Source: Actinomycetes bacterium (GTDB lineage Bacteria; Actinomycetota; Humimicrobiia; Humimicrobiales; Humimicrobiaceae). Taken from it: 9,596 nt of DNA. The notes under the pieces were generated by a model. It saw only the letters and a list, made by a program, of their open reading frames with translations. It was not told the DNA's origin and ran no database searches. The stretch lies in NCBI GenBank assembly GCA_030603375.1, contig JAUVXY010000052.1:1-9596 (forward strand). Reading direction: 5' to 3'. Of this stretch, positions 1-6,950 are shown piece after piece. The position numbers and the translations under genes are program-made. Within the stretch, counting starts at the first letter, position 1, and every line of letters begins with the position of its first letter.

Positions 1-567
1 TCTTGTAGACATTCCGCCTATGTCAATTATTTGCGCCCCCTGCCTTACTATTTCATCTATCCTGCTGCAGGCTTTGCTCTTCTCAAAATAATGGCCGCCG
101 TCATAAAAAGAGTCAGGCGTCACATTCAATACACCCATTACGAGCACTTCGCTGTTTAAGTCAAACTCTCTATCTGCAATTTTCAATATTTTTTTCTTTT
201 CTATTCTATCCAATCTATTAACATAGCTGCTTAAATCATCAGATAATTTCTTTAAGCCAAATGGCTGCATCTTTATTTTTTTTATCAGACTTTTTATGCT
301 TTCTCCTGTTGCCAGTATAATAACATCCGTTTTCCCCTCGGTACTGCACAAAATTTCCCTTGAAGTAACAACATCGCCCCCTCTGGAAAGCATCTCCTGC
401 TTTAATATATTGGCAGCTATCAAGCTTATGCCCTTAACTTTTAAAGCAAGTGGCAGAGTTTTATTTATCATTATATTGCAGCCTGCTGCATCTGCGCCTA
501 TTTTTTTAAATTCAGCAAATCCTTCTTTCCTTGTCCCTATGCTTAATGCTCTCACCCTATAATTCAT
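1..567 (-). CDS. folP: Dihydropteroate synthase, long form, C-terminal part missing
   Basis: Dihydropteroate synthase joins 6-hydroxymethyl-dihydropterin diphosphate to p-aminobenzoate in cytoplasmic folate synthesis. The 189 visible residues begin at an ATG at 565-567. The start of the pterin-binding barrel is clear: NVTPDSFYDGG at about residues 148-158 (usually NVTPDSFSDGG) and IDIGGMSTR at 181-189 (the common form is DIGGESTR, so Met replaces Glu). The barrel then runs off the left edge, so the C-terminal catalytic part is absent. About 145 residues precede the barrel, much more than in E. coli FolP; this long form is known in several Firmicutes-like lineages. The start lies 12 nt after the folE stop and is preceded by AAAGGT, which fits co-transcription and coupling with folE. 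Function is confident; the role of the N-terminal extension is not known to me. Confidence 0.93.
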   Translation of the reverse strand, partial: MNYRVRALSIGTRKEGFAEFKKIGADAAGCNIMINKTLPLALKVKGISLIAANILKQEMLSRGGDVVTSREILCSTEGKTDVIILATGESIKSLIKKIKMQPFGLKKLSDDLSSYVNRLDRIEKKKILKIADREFDLNSEVLVMGVLNVTPDSFYDGGHYFEKSKACSRIDEIVRQGAQIIDIGGMSTR

Positions 568-579
568 TTTACCTTTTAT

Positions 580-1140
580 TTATCCTTTAATTAAAGCCAT
601 CGCTTCAGCTCTTGAAGCAGGATTTTTTCTAAAAAGCCCTCTTACAGCAGAAGTTACAGTCATGGTATTTGGTTTTTTAACCCCTCTCATGCTCATGCAT
701 AGATGCTCAGCTTCAACAACAACCATGACCCCTCTGGGTTCAATCTTCTTCATAATTGTATCTGCGACTATGGTAGTCAGCCTCTCTTGAACCTGTGGTC
801 TTTTTGCAACTATTTCAAAAACCCTTGTAAGCTTGCTGAGACCTACAATCTTGCCTGTTTTGTTGGGAACATACGCTATATGGGCTTTGCCAATAAAAGG
901 GACAAGATGATGCTCGCATACAGAATAAAAATGAATATCTTTTACAATGATAATTTCATCATGGTTCTCATCAAACATTGGGCCAAGTGCATCTGCTGGA
1001 TCCTTCCCCATCCCGCTGAATATTTCTTCATACATTGCAGCAACTCTTTTTGGAGTTTTGATAATACCTTCCCTGTTTAAATCTTCCCCTATTCCCTTAA
1101 GTATCATCCTTACGCCATCTTCAATCATTTTTTTATCCAT
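580..1140 (-). CDS. folE: GTP cyclohydrolase I (type IA)
   Basis: GTP cyclohydrolase I converts GTP to 7,8-dihydroneopterin triphosphate, the first step of tetrahydrofolate synthesis, as a cytoplasmic homodecamer. The 186-residue protein has the normal length of the compact bacterial form. The zinc and catalytic site is intact: CEHHL with Cys75, His77 and His78, and Cys148 in EHLCMSMRG. The family stretches around VPFIGKAHIAYVP (79-91), GLSKLTRVFEIVAKRPQVQE (100-119) and the VKKPNTMTVTSAVRG region (154-168) are all present, so this is type IA and not the FolE2 family. The ATG at 1138-1140 has an AGGAG SD 8 nt upstream (1149-1153). folP follows after 12 nt. The 144-bp gap before the gene holds an extended -10 promoter, so folE-folP need not depend on the dehydrogenase operon. 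Confidence 0.97.
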   Translation of the reverse strand: MDKKMIEDGVRMILKGIGEDLNREGIIKTPKRVAAMYEEIFSGMGKDPADALGPMFDENHDEIIIVKDIHFYSVCEHHLVPFIGKAHIAYVPNKTGKIVGLSKLTRVFEIVAKRPQVQERLTTIVADTIMKKIEPRGVMVVVEAEHLCMSMRGVKKPNTMTVTSAVRGLFRKNPASRAEAMALIKG

Positions 1141-1148
1141 CAGTAAAA

Positions 1149-1153
1149 CTCCT
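1149..1153 (-). promoter_or_regulatory. Shine-Dalgarno site of folE
   Basis: AGGAG on the minus strand lies 8 nt upstream of the folE ATG. This spacing is good and supports the 186-residue start. Confidence 0.8.
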
Positions 1154-1161
1154 GATCTAAA

Positions 1162-1179
1162 TTTATATTTAAATATAAA
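1162..1179. repeat. 18-bp perfect palindrome in the folE leader
   Basis: TTTATATTT followed by AAATATAAA forms a perfect 18-bp inverted repeat with no spacer. It lies between the folE -10 box (1185-1190) and the SD (1149-1153), at or just after the expected transcription start. A dyad in this place could be a repressor operator. It is built only from A and T in AT-rich intergenic DNA, so chance is a serious alternative. I know of no regulator with this exact site. Confidence 0.4.
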
Positions 1180-1184
1180 AATTA

Positions 1185-1193
1185 ATTATACCA
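1185..1193 (-). promoter_or_regulatory. Extended -10 promoter for folE-folP
   Basis: The minus strand reads TGGTATAAT, a consensus -10 hexamer with the TGn extension typical of sigma-70-type promoters that tolerate a weak -35. No good -35 hexamer is found 16-18 nt further upstream. Transcription would start near 1178, about 38 nt before the folE ATG. This is the best promoter candidate in the window. Confidence 0.65.
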
Positions 1194-1284
1194 CTTTATC
1201 ACAATAGCATTTACTCCAAAATAGCACTTACCGGTACCAGGTGAAAATAAGATTTAAACTGATTGCCAGAAACTAATTACATTT

Positions 1285-2301
1285 TTAGAGCTGGAATATC
1301 GCCTTATAAAGCTTCCTGTTTAACATCAGATCCAACCCTGTTTTAAAATCTGATAAATTCATCACTTCGGATATAAGAGGAGAAACATTTATTTTTTTGT
1401 TTATAATAATATCATAAGCTTTTTTTAGCGTCTCAGGAGTAGCCGAATATGTACTTTTAATTGTTGCCTCCCTTTTGTACAACTTCTCAAAATTTATTGG
1501 AATATAGCTATCTTTGCCCGAAACACCAAAAATATTTATACATCCGCCATCCCGGATATATGATAACGCATCACTAAGTGTATATTTGTTAGTAACAGTA
1601 AGCACAGCAGTATCAATACCTATATCAGTTATTTTTCTGATACTTGATAAAATATCTGATTTTGAAGGGTTAACTATATGATAAGCTCCTAGTTTCTTTG
1701 CAAGACTAAGTCTTTTATCATCAATATCAACAGCTACAGCTTTGCAGTTAAAAAGTCTGATAAGCTGCACGAATAATATACCCATCGCGCCTGCCCCAAC
1801 TACGCTAAAAACGTCTCCTTTTCTAAATTTAACCCTCTCCATTGCTCTTATGCAGCAAGCAAGCGGTTCAATAAATATGGCTTCTCTTATGTCCTGATTC
1901 TCTGAAAGTTTAAAAGTGGTATGTTCTATGTGTTCTGCCGATAATCTTATAAACTGGCTGAATGCTCCGGGATAAATATTGGTTTCCTTAAAGTGCCTGC
2001 ACATAGAATAGTTGCCGTGTTTGCAGTAGTGACATTTGTAGCATGGTATATGATGAGCTGCAACAACAATATCTCCTACATTAAATTTAGATACATTTTT
2101 ACCTTTTTCTACTACCCTGCCTACAAATTCATGCCCATATACTGCAGGTTTTTTATTACTGGCATCAAATATCTTTATAATATCAGACCCACAGAGCCCG
2201 GTATATATCATCTCTACAAGCATGTCGCTATCTGAGAGGCCTGGTTTATCAATATCTTCTATCTTAAATGTATTTTGGTTGTAGCAAAGCAGTGCCTTCA
2301 T
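1285..2301 (-). CDS. Zinc-dependent medium-chain alcohol/polyol dehydrogenase (MDR family), copy 2 of a tandem pair
   Basis: This 338-residue protein belongs to the medium-chain dehydrogenase family that includes sorbitol and threonine dehydrogenases. These enzymes oxidise a secondary alcohol to a ketone, or do the reverse, with NAD(P). Catalytic-zinc ligands are visible at Cys37 (GLCGSD), His57-Glu58 (GHEFVG) and probably Glu145 (IEPLAC). The structural zinc lobe has Cys87, Cys90, Cys93 and Cys101. The Rossmann motif GAGAMG is at 169-174, and Asp192 at the end of the second strand suggests NAD over NADP. The gene starts 10 nt after the stop of its paralogue. The stretch before the ATG (AAATCTATCACT) has no SD, so translation is probably coupled to the upstream gene. 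The substrate cannot be named; sorbitol/L-iditol-like polyols or sugar derivatives are the family's usual targets. Confidence 0.88.
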   Translation of the reverse strand: MKALLCYNQNTFKIEDIDKPGLSDSDMLVEMIYTGLCGSDIIKIFDASNKKPAVYGHEFVGRVVEKGKNVSKFNVGDIVVAAHHIPCYKCHYCKHGNYSMCRHFKETNIYPGAFSQFIRLSAEHIEHTTFKLSENQDIREAIFIEPLACCIRAMERVKFRKGDVFSVVGAGAMGILFVQLIRLFNCKAVAVDIDDKRLSLAKKLGAYHIVNPSKSDILSSIRKITDIGIDTAVLTVTNKYTLSDALSYIRDGGCINIFGVSGKDSYIPINFEKLYKREATIKSTYSATPETLKKAYDIIINKKINVSPLISEVMNLSDFKTGLDLMLNRKLYKAIFQL

Positions 2302-2311
2302 AGTGATAGAT

Positions 2312-3349
2312 TTAAGTAGTGATATTATATTTTATGCCTTTTTGCAAACCTATAAGCTCCAAAGCATCTACCACTTTTTCCAGCGGCATGTCAGCCGTTA
2401 TAAATCCAGCTGAATTTATTTGTCCTGACGCAATCAGCTTAAAAGCTTTTTTGACATAATAAGGCGTGTGGTGATATACACCTTTTATAGTAAGCTCACA
2501 GTAATGAATAAGCCCGGTATCTATGTTTATTGAAGTGCCGGATTTGCACCCGCCAAAGAGATTTATAGTTGCCCCTTTCCTGCCCATAAGTACCGTTGTC
2601 TCCCAAACTTTCGGAAAGCCAGTTGCATCAATTGCAACATCTACTCCTTTGCCTCCTTCGGTTAGGTCTTTGGCTGCCTGTACCTGATCGGATACCTCGG
2701 ATGCATTAATAGTAAAGTCAGCTCCAAAGTTCTTGGCGCAGGCAAGTCTCTCGCTGGATAAATCTGCAGATATAACAACTGCACCCTTTAGTTTTGCCAG
2801 AGCTACAAACATAAGGCCAATAGGCCCCGCGCCATTAACAGCTACCACGTCTCCCGCTTCAATGTTTGACTCCTCTATTCCATGTACCACGCATGCCAGT
2901 GGTTCCAACAGAGCTGCTTCTTTATATTCAACGCCATCCGGTATTTTATATGTATTTATTTTTAGAATGCTTGATGGTATTTTTATATATTCTGCATATG
3001 CCCCATTATTATATACGATATTTTCACACATGGAATACCGCTCTAATTTACAGTAGTAACACTTAAAACAGGGCGCGCTGTTGACAGCAACGACCCTGTC
3101 TCCTACTTTGAAATTATCTACATTTTTCCCTATCTCTGCAATATCTCCCGCCCACTCATGGCCGAATACCGATCCTTCCTCTATCATGGTTGGATGGCCT
3201 CTTTTGTAAGTTTTTAGATCTGAGCCGCAAGTGAGAGCGCTTCTTATTTTAACCAGTGCTTCGCCATCATTTATTTTCGGTATGTCTGTAGTTGAATATC
3301 TTACATCTTCAGCCCCATAAAAAAGCTGGGCCTTCATTTTACCTTTCAT
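2312..3349 (-). CDS. Zinc-dependent medium-chain alcohol/polyol dehydrogenase (MDR family), copy 1 of a tandem pair
   Basis: This 345-residue NAD(P)-dependent dehydrogenase is of the sorbitol/threonine dehydrogenase type. Visible ligands are Cys41 (TCGSD), His64-Glu65 (GHEWAG) and Glu149 (LEPLAC) for the catalytic zinc, and Cys94, Cys97, Cys100 and Cys108 for the structural zinc. GAGPIG at 173-178 is the nucleotide-binding loop, with Asp196 favouring NAD. The C-terminal domain carries GVDVAIDATGFP, common in the family. Two starts are possible. The ATG at 3349 has GAAGGG upstream; an internal ATG at 3337 (giving MKAQLF, a start more usual for the family) has AAAGGT upstream. I give the longer one. 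The gene is clearly related to its downstream neighbour, but the two have diverged well beyond a recent duplication, so they probably act on different substrates or successive steps. The gene lies 89 bp after ftsH with a weak promoter candidate between them. Confidence 0.88.
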   Translation of the reverse strand: MKGKMKAQLFYGAEDVRYSTTDIPKINDGEALVKIRSALTCGSDLKTYKRGHPTMIEEGSVFGHEWAGDIAEIGKNVDNFKVGDRVVAVNSAPCFKCYYCKLERYSMCENIVYNNGAYAEYIKIPSSILKINTYKIPDGVEYKEAALLEPLACVVHGIEESNIEAGDVVAVNGAGPIGLMFVALAKLKGAVVISADLSSERLACAKNFGADFTINASEVSDQVQAAKDLTEGGKGVDVAIDATGFPKVWETTVLMGRKGATINLFGGCKSGTSINIDTGLIHYCELTIKGVYHHTPYYVKKAFKLIASGQINSAGFITADMPLEKVVDALELIGLQKGIKYNITT

Positions 3350-3388
3350 TTCTGCCCTTCATATTTACCGCACAAACAATTTTAACAA

Positions 3389-3417
3389 AAGATACTCCAT
3401 TAGAATTAGTAAGCCAA
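3389..3417 (-). promoter_or_regulatory. Weak promoter candidate for the dehydrogenase pair
   Basis: On the minus strand, TTGGCT (3412-3417) and TATCTT (3389-3394) are separated by 17 nt. Each matches four of six consensus bases. It would place transcription start about 33 nt before the first dehydrogenase ATG. Read-through from ftsH is equally possible, because no hairpin followed by a T-run is seen after the ftsH stop. Confidence 0.3.
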
Positions 3418-3438
3418 GTTAACGGTCCTGTGAAAATA

Positions 3439-5388
3439 TTATTTTTTAGCAGCTTTCTTAGAAACTTTTATTTTCTCGGATTTTCTGGCTCTTGTTTTAA
3501 CAGGTTTCTTTTCCAGTTCTGGTTTCGATAGCTTAATACTTTTTTTACTCTTAACCTTGCTAAGTATTTTAGTTACTTCTTCCCGGCTTAAAGTCTCTTT
3601 TTTTATCAGTTTATCAGCAAGCTTGGCCAGCGAACTCTTATTTTCTGTAAGTATTTCTTTTGCCTTTTTATAACAATCCTCTATAATTTTATGAACTTCT
3701 TCATCTATTTCAGCAGCTGTCTTATCGCTATAATGAGGCCTGGAAACAATTTCTTTGCCTAAAAATATTTCGTCCTCCCCGCTCTTAAAAGTAATTGGCC
3801 CCAGCTTTGGGCTCATGCCAAATTCAGTAACCATCCTTCTTGCTATTTTTGTAGATCTTTCCAGGTCATTTTGGGCTCCTGATGTAACGTCTTCAAAAGT
3901 CATCTCTTCACTTACTCTCCCGCCCAAAAGCTGCGTGACATTGTCCAAAAGCTCATTTTTAGATTTTAAATATCTGTCCTCTTCTGGAAGGGTGATGACA
4001 TATCCTAATGATCTACCCCTTGAAATAATAGATATTTTGTGGATCGGGTCAGTATGAGGCAAAGCATATGAAAGAAGTGCATGCCCGGATTCATGATAAG
4101 CAATTACTTTTTTCTCATCTTCTGATATCACTCTGGTCTTTTTCTCTGGTCCTGCTATAATCCTTTCCACAGCTTCTTCTATTTCAGATCTACTTATTTT
4201 CTTCTTGTTATACCTTGCAGCCAGAAGAGAAGCTTCGTTAAAAAGATTTGCCAGATCAGCACCTGTAAACCCCGGTGTTTGCTTGGCAATAGTTTTTAAA
4301 TTTACATTTTTAGTAAGAGGTTTCCCTTTGGCATGTATTTCCAGTATTTTTTCCCGCCCCAGCAGATCGGGCCTGTCTACAACTATCTGCCTGTCAAATC
4401 TTCCCGGTCTTAAAAGCGCAGGATCCAGAATGTCAGGCCTGTTGGTAGCAGCTATCAAAATTACAGTGTTGTCTATATCAAATCCATCCATTTCCACAAG
4501 CAGCTGATTTAATGTTTGTTCCCTTTCATCATGGCCCCCGCCAAGCCCTGCTCCTCTATGTCTTCCAACAGCATCTATTTCATCCATAAATATAATTGAT
4601 GGCTGACTGGCTTTAGCCTGCGCAAAAAGGTCCCTTACTCTTGATGCTCCAACTCCAACAAACATCTCTACAAATTCTGAACCGCTAATACTAAAGAAGG
4701 GCACGCCAGCCTCTCCTGCTACTGCCCTTGCCAGAAGTGTCTTGCCTGTGCCAGGCGGACCATAAAGCAGAACACCTTTTGGAATCTTTGCACCCATTGC
4801 TTTGAATTTTTTAGGCTTTTCTAAAAATTCCTCTATTTCCATTAACTCTTCCACTGCTTCATCAACACCGGCCACATCTTTAAAAGTAACCCTGTCTTTT
4901 CCTTTATTGGCCAGTCTTGCTTTACTCTTGCCAAACTGCAGAACTTTGGACCCGCCGCCCTGAAGCTGGTTCATCATAAAGAAAATTAATCCAAACATTA
5001 TTAGAAAAGGTAAGGCGCCAATCAGTATTTGTATCCAGACAGATTGCTGCTGATTGTCTACTTTAAACGGTATTTCCTCATCCAATAAAATCTGGGTAAC
5101 ATCATAATTTTCTAAGAATAAAACTTTAAAATTAGTTCCGTCTTTAAGTTCTCCGTTTATTATTTTGTCTTCTCCCTTAACAATCAAAGGGGTAGAAGTG
5201 TTGATCTCATTATTTTTAACTTTTTCAACAAATTCATTTAAAGTAAATTCCTGTATCGGGGGAGACAAAAAAAGAGGATTCCTAAAAATAAAAAACATTA
5301 CAACTATCAATAATACTAACAGCGCTATGTTTTTAAAATTTTTACTATTTTTAAAATTTTTATTGTTTTTAAAATTTTTATTATCCAA
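3439..5388 (-). CDS. ftsH: ATP-dependent zinc metalloprotease FtsH
   Basis: FtsH is the membrane-anchored hexameric AAA+ protease that removes damaged membrane proteins and short-lived regulators. The 649-residue protein is complete. It has an Asn/Lys-rich N-terminus with three hexapeptide repeats (residues 3-20), a first membrane segment (about 21-40), an extracytoplasmic domain (about 41-115) and a second membrane segment (about 117-139). The AAA domain has Walker A GPPGTGKT (210-217), pore loop FVG (243-245), Walker B IIFMDE (265-270) and the second region of homology with arginine fingers Arg327 and Arg330. The protease domain has HESGH (432-436), with Asp508 as likely third zinc ligand. 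The last 39 residues hold 16 lysines and 2 arginines. The start codon is TTG (5386-5388) with AAAGGAG 10 nt upstream; the next in-frame ATG would cut into the first membrane segment. All catalytic residues are intact. Confidence 0.97.
   Translation of the reverse strand: MDNKNFKNNKNFKNSKNFKNIALLVLLIVVMFFIFRNPLFLSPPIQEFTLNEFVEKVKNNEINTSTPLIVKGEDKIINGELKDGTNFKVLFLENYDVTQILLDEEIPFKVDNQQQSVWIQILIGALPFLIMFGLIFFMMNQLQGGGSKVLQFGKSKARLANKGKDRVTFKDVAGVDEAVEELMEIEEFLEKPKKFKAMGAKIPKGVLLYGPPGTGKTLLARAVAGEAGVPFFSISGSEFVEMFVGVGASRVRDLFAQAKASQPSIIFMDEIDAVGRHRGAGLGGGHDEREQTLNQLLVEMDGFDIDNTVILIAATNRPDILDPALLRPGRFDRQIVVDRPDLLGREKILEIHAKGKPLTKNVNLKTIAKQTPGFTGADLANLFNEASLLAARYNKKKISRSEIEEAVERIIAGPEKKTRVISEDEKKVIAYHESGHALLSYALPHTDPIHKISIISRGRSLGYVITLPEEDRYLKSKNELLDNVTQLLGGRVSEEMTFEDVTSGAQNDLERSTKIARRMVTEFGMSPKLGPITFKSGEDEIFLGKEIVSRPHYSDKTAAEIDEEVHKIIEDCYKKAKEILTENKSSLAKLADKLIKKETLSREEVTKILSKVKSKKSIKLSKPELEKKPVKTRARKSEKIKVSKKAAKK
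5330..5383. repeat. ftsH: Three tandem 18-bp repeats inside the ftsH start region
   Basis: Three head-to-tail 18-bp units begin at 5330, 5348 and 5366. Their first 15 bases are identical (TTTTTAAAATTTTTA on the plus strand) and only the last three differ. The unit is a multiple of three, so it encodes repeated hexapeptides of the type NKNFKN in the short cytoplasmic tail of FtsH before the first membrane segment. Copy number could change by replication slippage without breaking the frame. Confidence 0.85.
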
Positions 5389-5398
5389 ATTAAAACAG

Positions 5399-5405
5399 CT
5401 CCTTT
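5399..5405 (-). promoter_or_regulatory. Shine-Dalgarno site that sets the TTG start of ftsH
   Basis: AAAGGAG on the minus strand lies 10 nt upstream of TTG at 5386-5388. No ATG or GTG competes nearby in frame, so the TTG start is favoured although the spacing is slightly long. Confidence 0.7.
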
Positions 5406-5454
5406 ATTAATGCTTCATCATTTCCCAACAACTAAAACAAATATTCACACATGA

Positions 5455-5475
5455 ATTATACTATATATTATTATA
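5455..5475 (-). promoter_or_regulatory. Possible ftsH promoter region (two TATAAT boxes)
   Basis: The 204-bp gap before ftsH holds two perfect minus-strand TATAAT hexamers, at 5455-5460 and 5470-5475, in a very AT-rich stretch. Neither has a recognisable -35 hexamer at 16-18 nt or a TG extension. The box at 5455-5460 would give a leader of about 60 nt. No CIRCE or other known heat-shock operator is seen. The rest of the gap shows no gene and no convincing terminator for the upstream operon. Confidence 0.4.
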
Positions 5476-5592
5476 ATAAAATAGAAAAATGAAGGCATTA
5501 TTCTGCAGTTTCTTCGTGTTTTACTTTGGATTTTAGTTAATCTAACATTTTTTGATATTCATTACTAAAGTAACCCGCGCAGGCTAAATTAG

Positions 5593-6930
5593 CTATCCAT
5601 ATATTCTACCTATCTCCTCTTTTGCTATTCTTACCCAATTTATTACATTTCCCGGATTTCTGCCTAAGGTATTATTATCTTTCATCAATAGCTCAACCAC
5701 ACATCCTTTGCTGGCTTCTAAAGCCTTCCTTATTTCACTCCTTACCAATTCTTTATTCATTACCGGTTCAGCCAAAGGTGTTGGTGAGAGTTTAGCAGAA
5801 TATATGTAATTATCCTCCAAATATTCAGCCATTTTCTCCAGGTTTGCCCACGGAGATACTGACACCCTGCGCAAATTTGGAGCATTTTTTATAATATTCC
5901 ACCTTGGATCCATAGGTTCACAGCATCCATAGCAGTTAAGGCCAAAACGCTTGAGAATAGGAAGCTGGTACGGAAAAATAAACTCTTCAAACATCTTAGG
6001 TGATATGCCTATAGTTTCCTGGCTATCACAAAATCCCCACATATCTATAGTTCTAACTTTTGATTGATTAAAACCTTTTGCTGGCAGTTCTCTGGTATAT
6101 CCAAATCCTCCGGATCCCACATAAGATTCGTTATTAAGAGAGAGCAATCCATTATCTTCCAGAAAATCTAATTTTTTTAGAGTTCCTTCGCTAATAATCT
6201 TCATTATGCTATGTACAAAATCAGGTTTATCCATCATATCAAGCATCACAGCATCCATTCCCCTAAGTGTAACAAGAATAAAAGTCAAACCCAGCGTCCA
6301 CCACCAAATTCCTCTCAATCTTACTTTTAATATATCTCTGAATGCATCATTTGCAACTTCTAATGTTCTATTCGTAGTTTCATAGTCAACGTTTATAGCA
6401 GGGAATTTTATTTTATCTATATCGCTATATTTTTTTATAGGAGCATCCCATACATATGAACCTCCATCTGTGCCACCATACATTTTTGGTCTAACACCCC
6501 AAGCGCTTTCATCATAAGTGTACCCAACCTCAAAATATTGTTCAATTACTTTATCATCAAGAATTGACTCGCCCCAAAAAATTTCTTTTCTTAAAACCAT
6601 TTCCCATTTTATCGCAAGTTCTCCGGTGCACTTCAGCTGATTTTCTGTTATTATTTCATTCCAACCATTTTCAGGATCACAAAAAACAACCGGCCGAACT
6701 GGTTTTAGACAGTCGTGGTCATACCATAACTGTCTTTTCTCTTTTTCTACAGGTCTTGCAGACAATTCTGCTACTTTTGCAGCCAGGCTCCGCAATATTT
6801 TCTTATCTTTTTCAGAGACGTATACCTTACCTTTTCCACCTGCATTAAAAACAGGAGTGCTTCCATAATCTGAAACACTCCATATTCCTGTAGCATTATG
6901 CACTATATCTGTGCCTACATTATCTGCCAA
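5593..6930 (-). CDS. URO-D superfamily protein with a GCCE motif (methyltransferase-like, not HemE)
   Basis: This 445-residue cytoplasmic protein has the uroporphyrinogen decarboxylase/methyltransferase barrel fold in its C-terminal two thirds. The signal is the region CYGCCEP (Cys333, Cys336, Cys337, Glu338), followed by NLRRVSVSPWANLEKMAEYL (352-371), typical of a poorly characterised URO-D-like subfamily. True HemE is about 350 residues and has an N-terminal RQAGR-type substrate-binding motif, which is missing here. Earlier stretches include WWWTLGLTFILVTLRGMD (209-226). The start is TTG (6928-6930), with GGAGG 9 nt upstream inside the 20-bp gap after the other URO-D gene, so the two are co-transcribed. 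Family members may move methyl groups using a metal-bound thiolate; the Cys pair could bind zinc. Function and substrate are inference. Confidence 0.75.
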   Translation of the reverse strand: MADNVGTDIVHNATGIWSVSDYGSTPVFNAGGKGKVYVSEKDKKILRSLAAKVAELSARPVEKEKRQLWYDHDCLKPVRPVVFCDPENGWNEIITENQLKCTGELAIKWEMVLRKEIFWGESILDDKVIEQYFEVGYTYDESAWGVRPKMYGGTDGGSYVWDAPIKKYSDIDKIKFPAINVDYETTNRTLEVANDAFRDILKVRLRGIWWWTLGLTFILVTLRGMDAVMLDMMDKPDFVHSIMKIISEGTLKKLDFLEDNGLLSLNNESYVGSGGFGYTRELPAKGFNQSKVRTIDMWGFCDSQETIGISPKMFEEFIFPYQLPILKRFGLNCYGCCEPMDPRWNIIKNAPNLRRVSVSPWANLEKMAEYLEDNYIYSAKLSPTPLAEPVMNKELVRSEIRKALEASKGCVVELLMKDNNTLGRNPGNVINWVRIAKEEIGRIYG

Positions 6931-6939
6931 TTAAGTCTG

Positions 6940-6944
6940 CCTCC
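6940..6944 (-). promoter_or_regulatory. Shine-Dalgarno site that sets a TTG start
   Basis: GGAGG on the minus strand lies 9 nt upstream of TTG at 6928-6930. It supports a TTG start for the 445-residue URO-D-like gene; no in-frame ATG is near it. Confidence 0.75.
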
Positions 6945-6950
6945 ATCCTT

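Noticed and set aside
703..1207. Plus-strand open frames opposite folE
   Set aside because: They overlap folE fully or largely, have no SD or recognisable motif, and are shadows of a clear gene on the other strand.
1215..1245. The GGTACCGGT stretch downstream of the dehydrogenase pair as a terminator or operator
   Set aside because: It holds two overlapping 6-bp palindromes but forms no stable stem with a loop and has no T-run of use behind it.
1285..3349. The two dehydrogenases as a recent duplication
   Set aside because: They share fold motifs and zinc ligands, but the intervening residues differ widely, so divergence is old or they were brought together separately.
3755..4507. Plus-strand open frames opposite ftsH
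   Set aside because: ftsH is complete with all motifs intact; these frames show no domain and are explained by its codon pattern.
5444..5458. ATTCA-TGTG-TGAAT dyad upstream of ftsH as a heat-shock operator
   Set aside because: Arms are only 5 bp and match neither the CIRCE nor the CtsR consensus.
5481..5515. A hairpin (GAAG...GCA/TGC...CTTC on the minus strand) followed by a T-rich run, as a terminator of the URO-D operon
   Set aside because: The stem is broken by a five-base bulge and has only seven pairs with little GC, so it is too weak to call.
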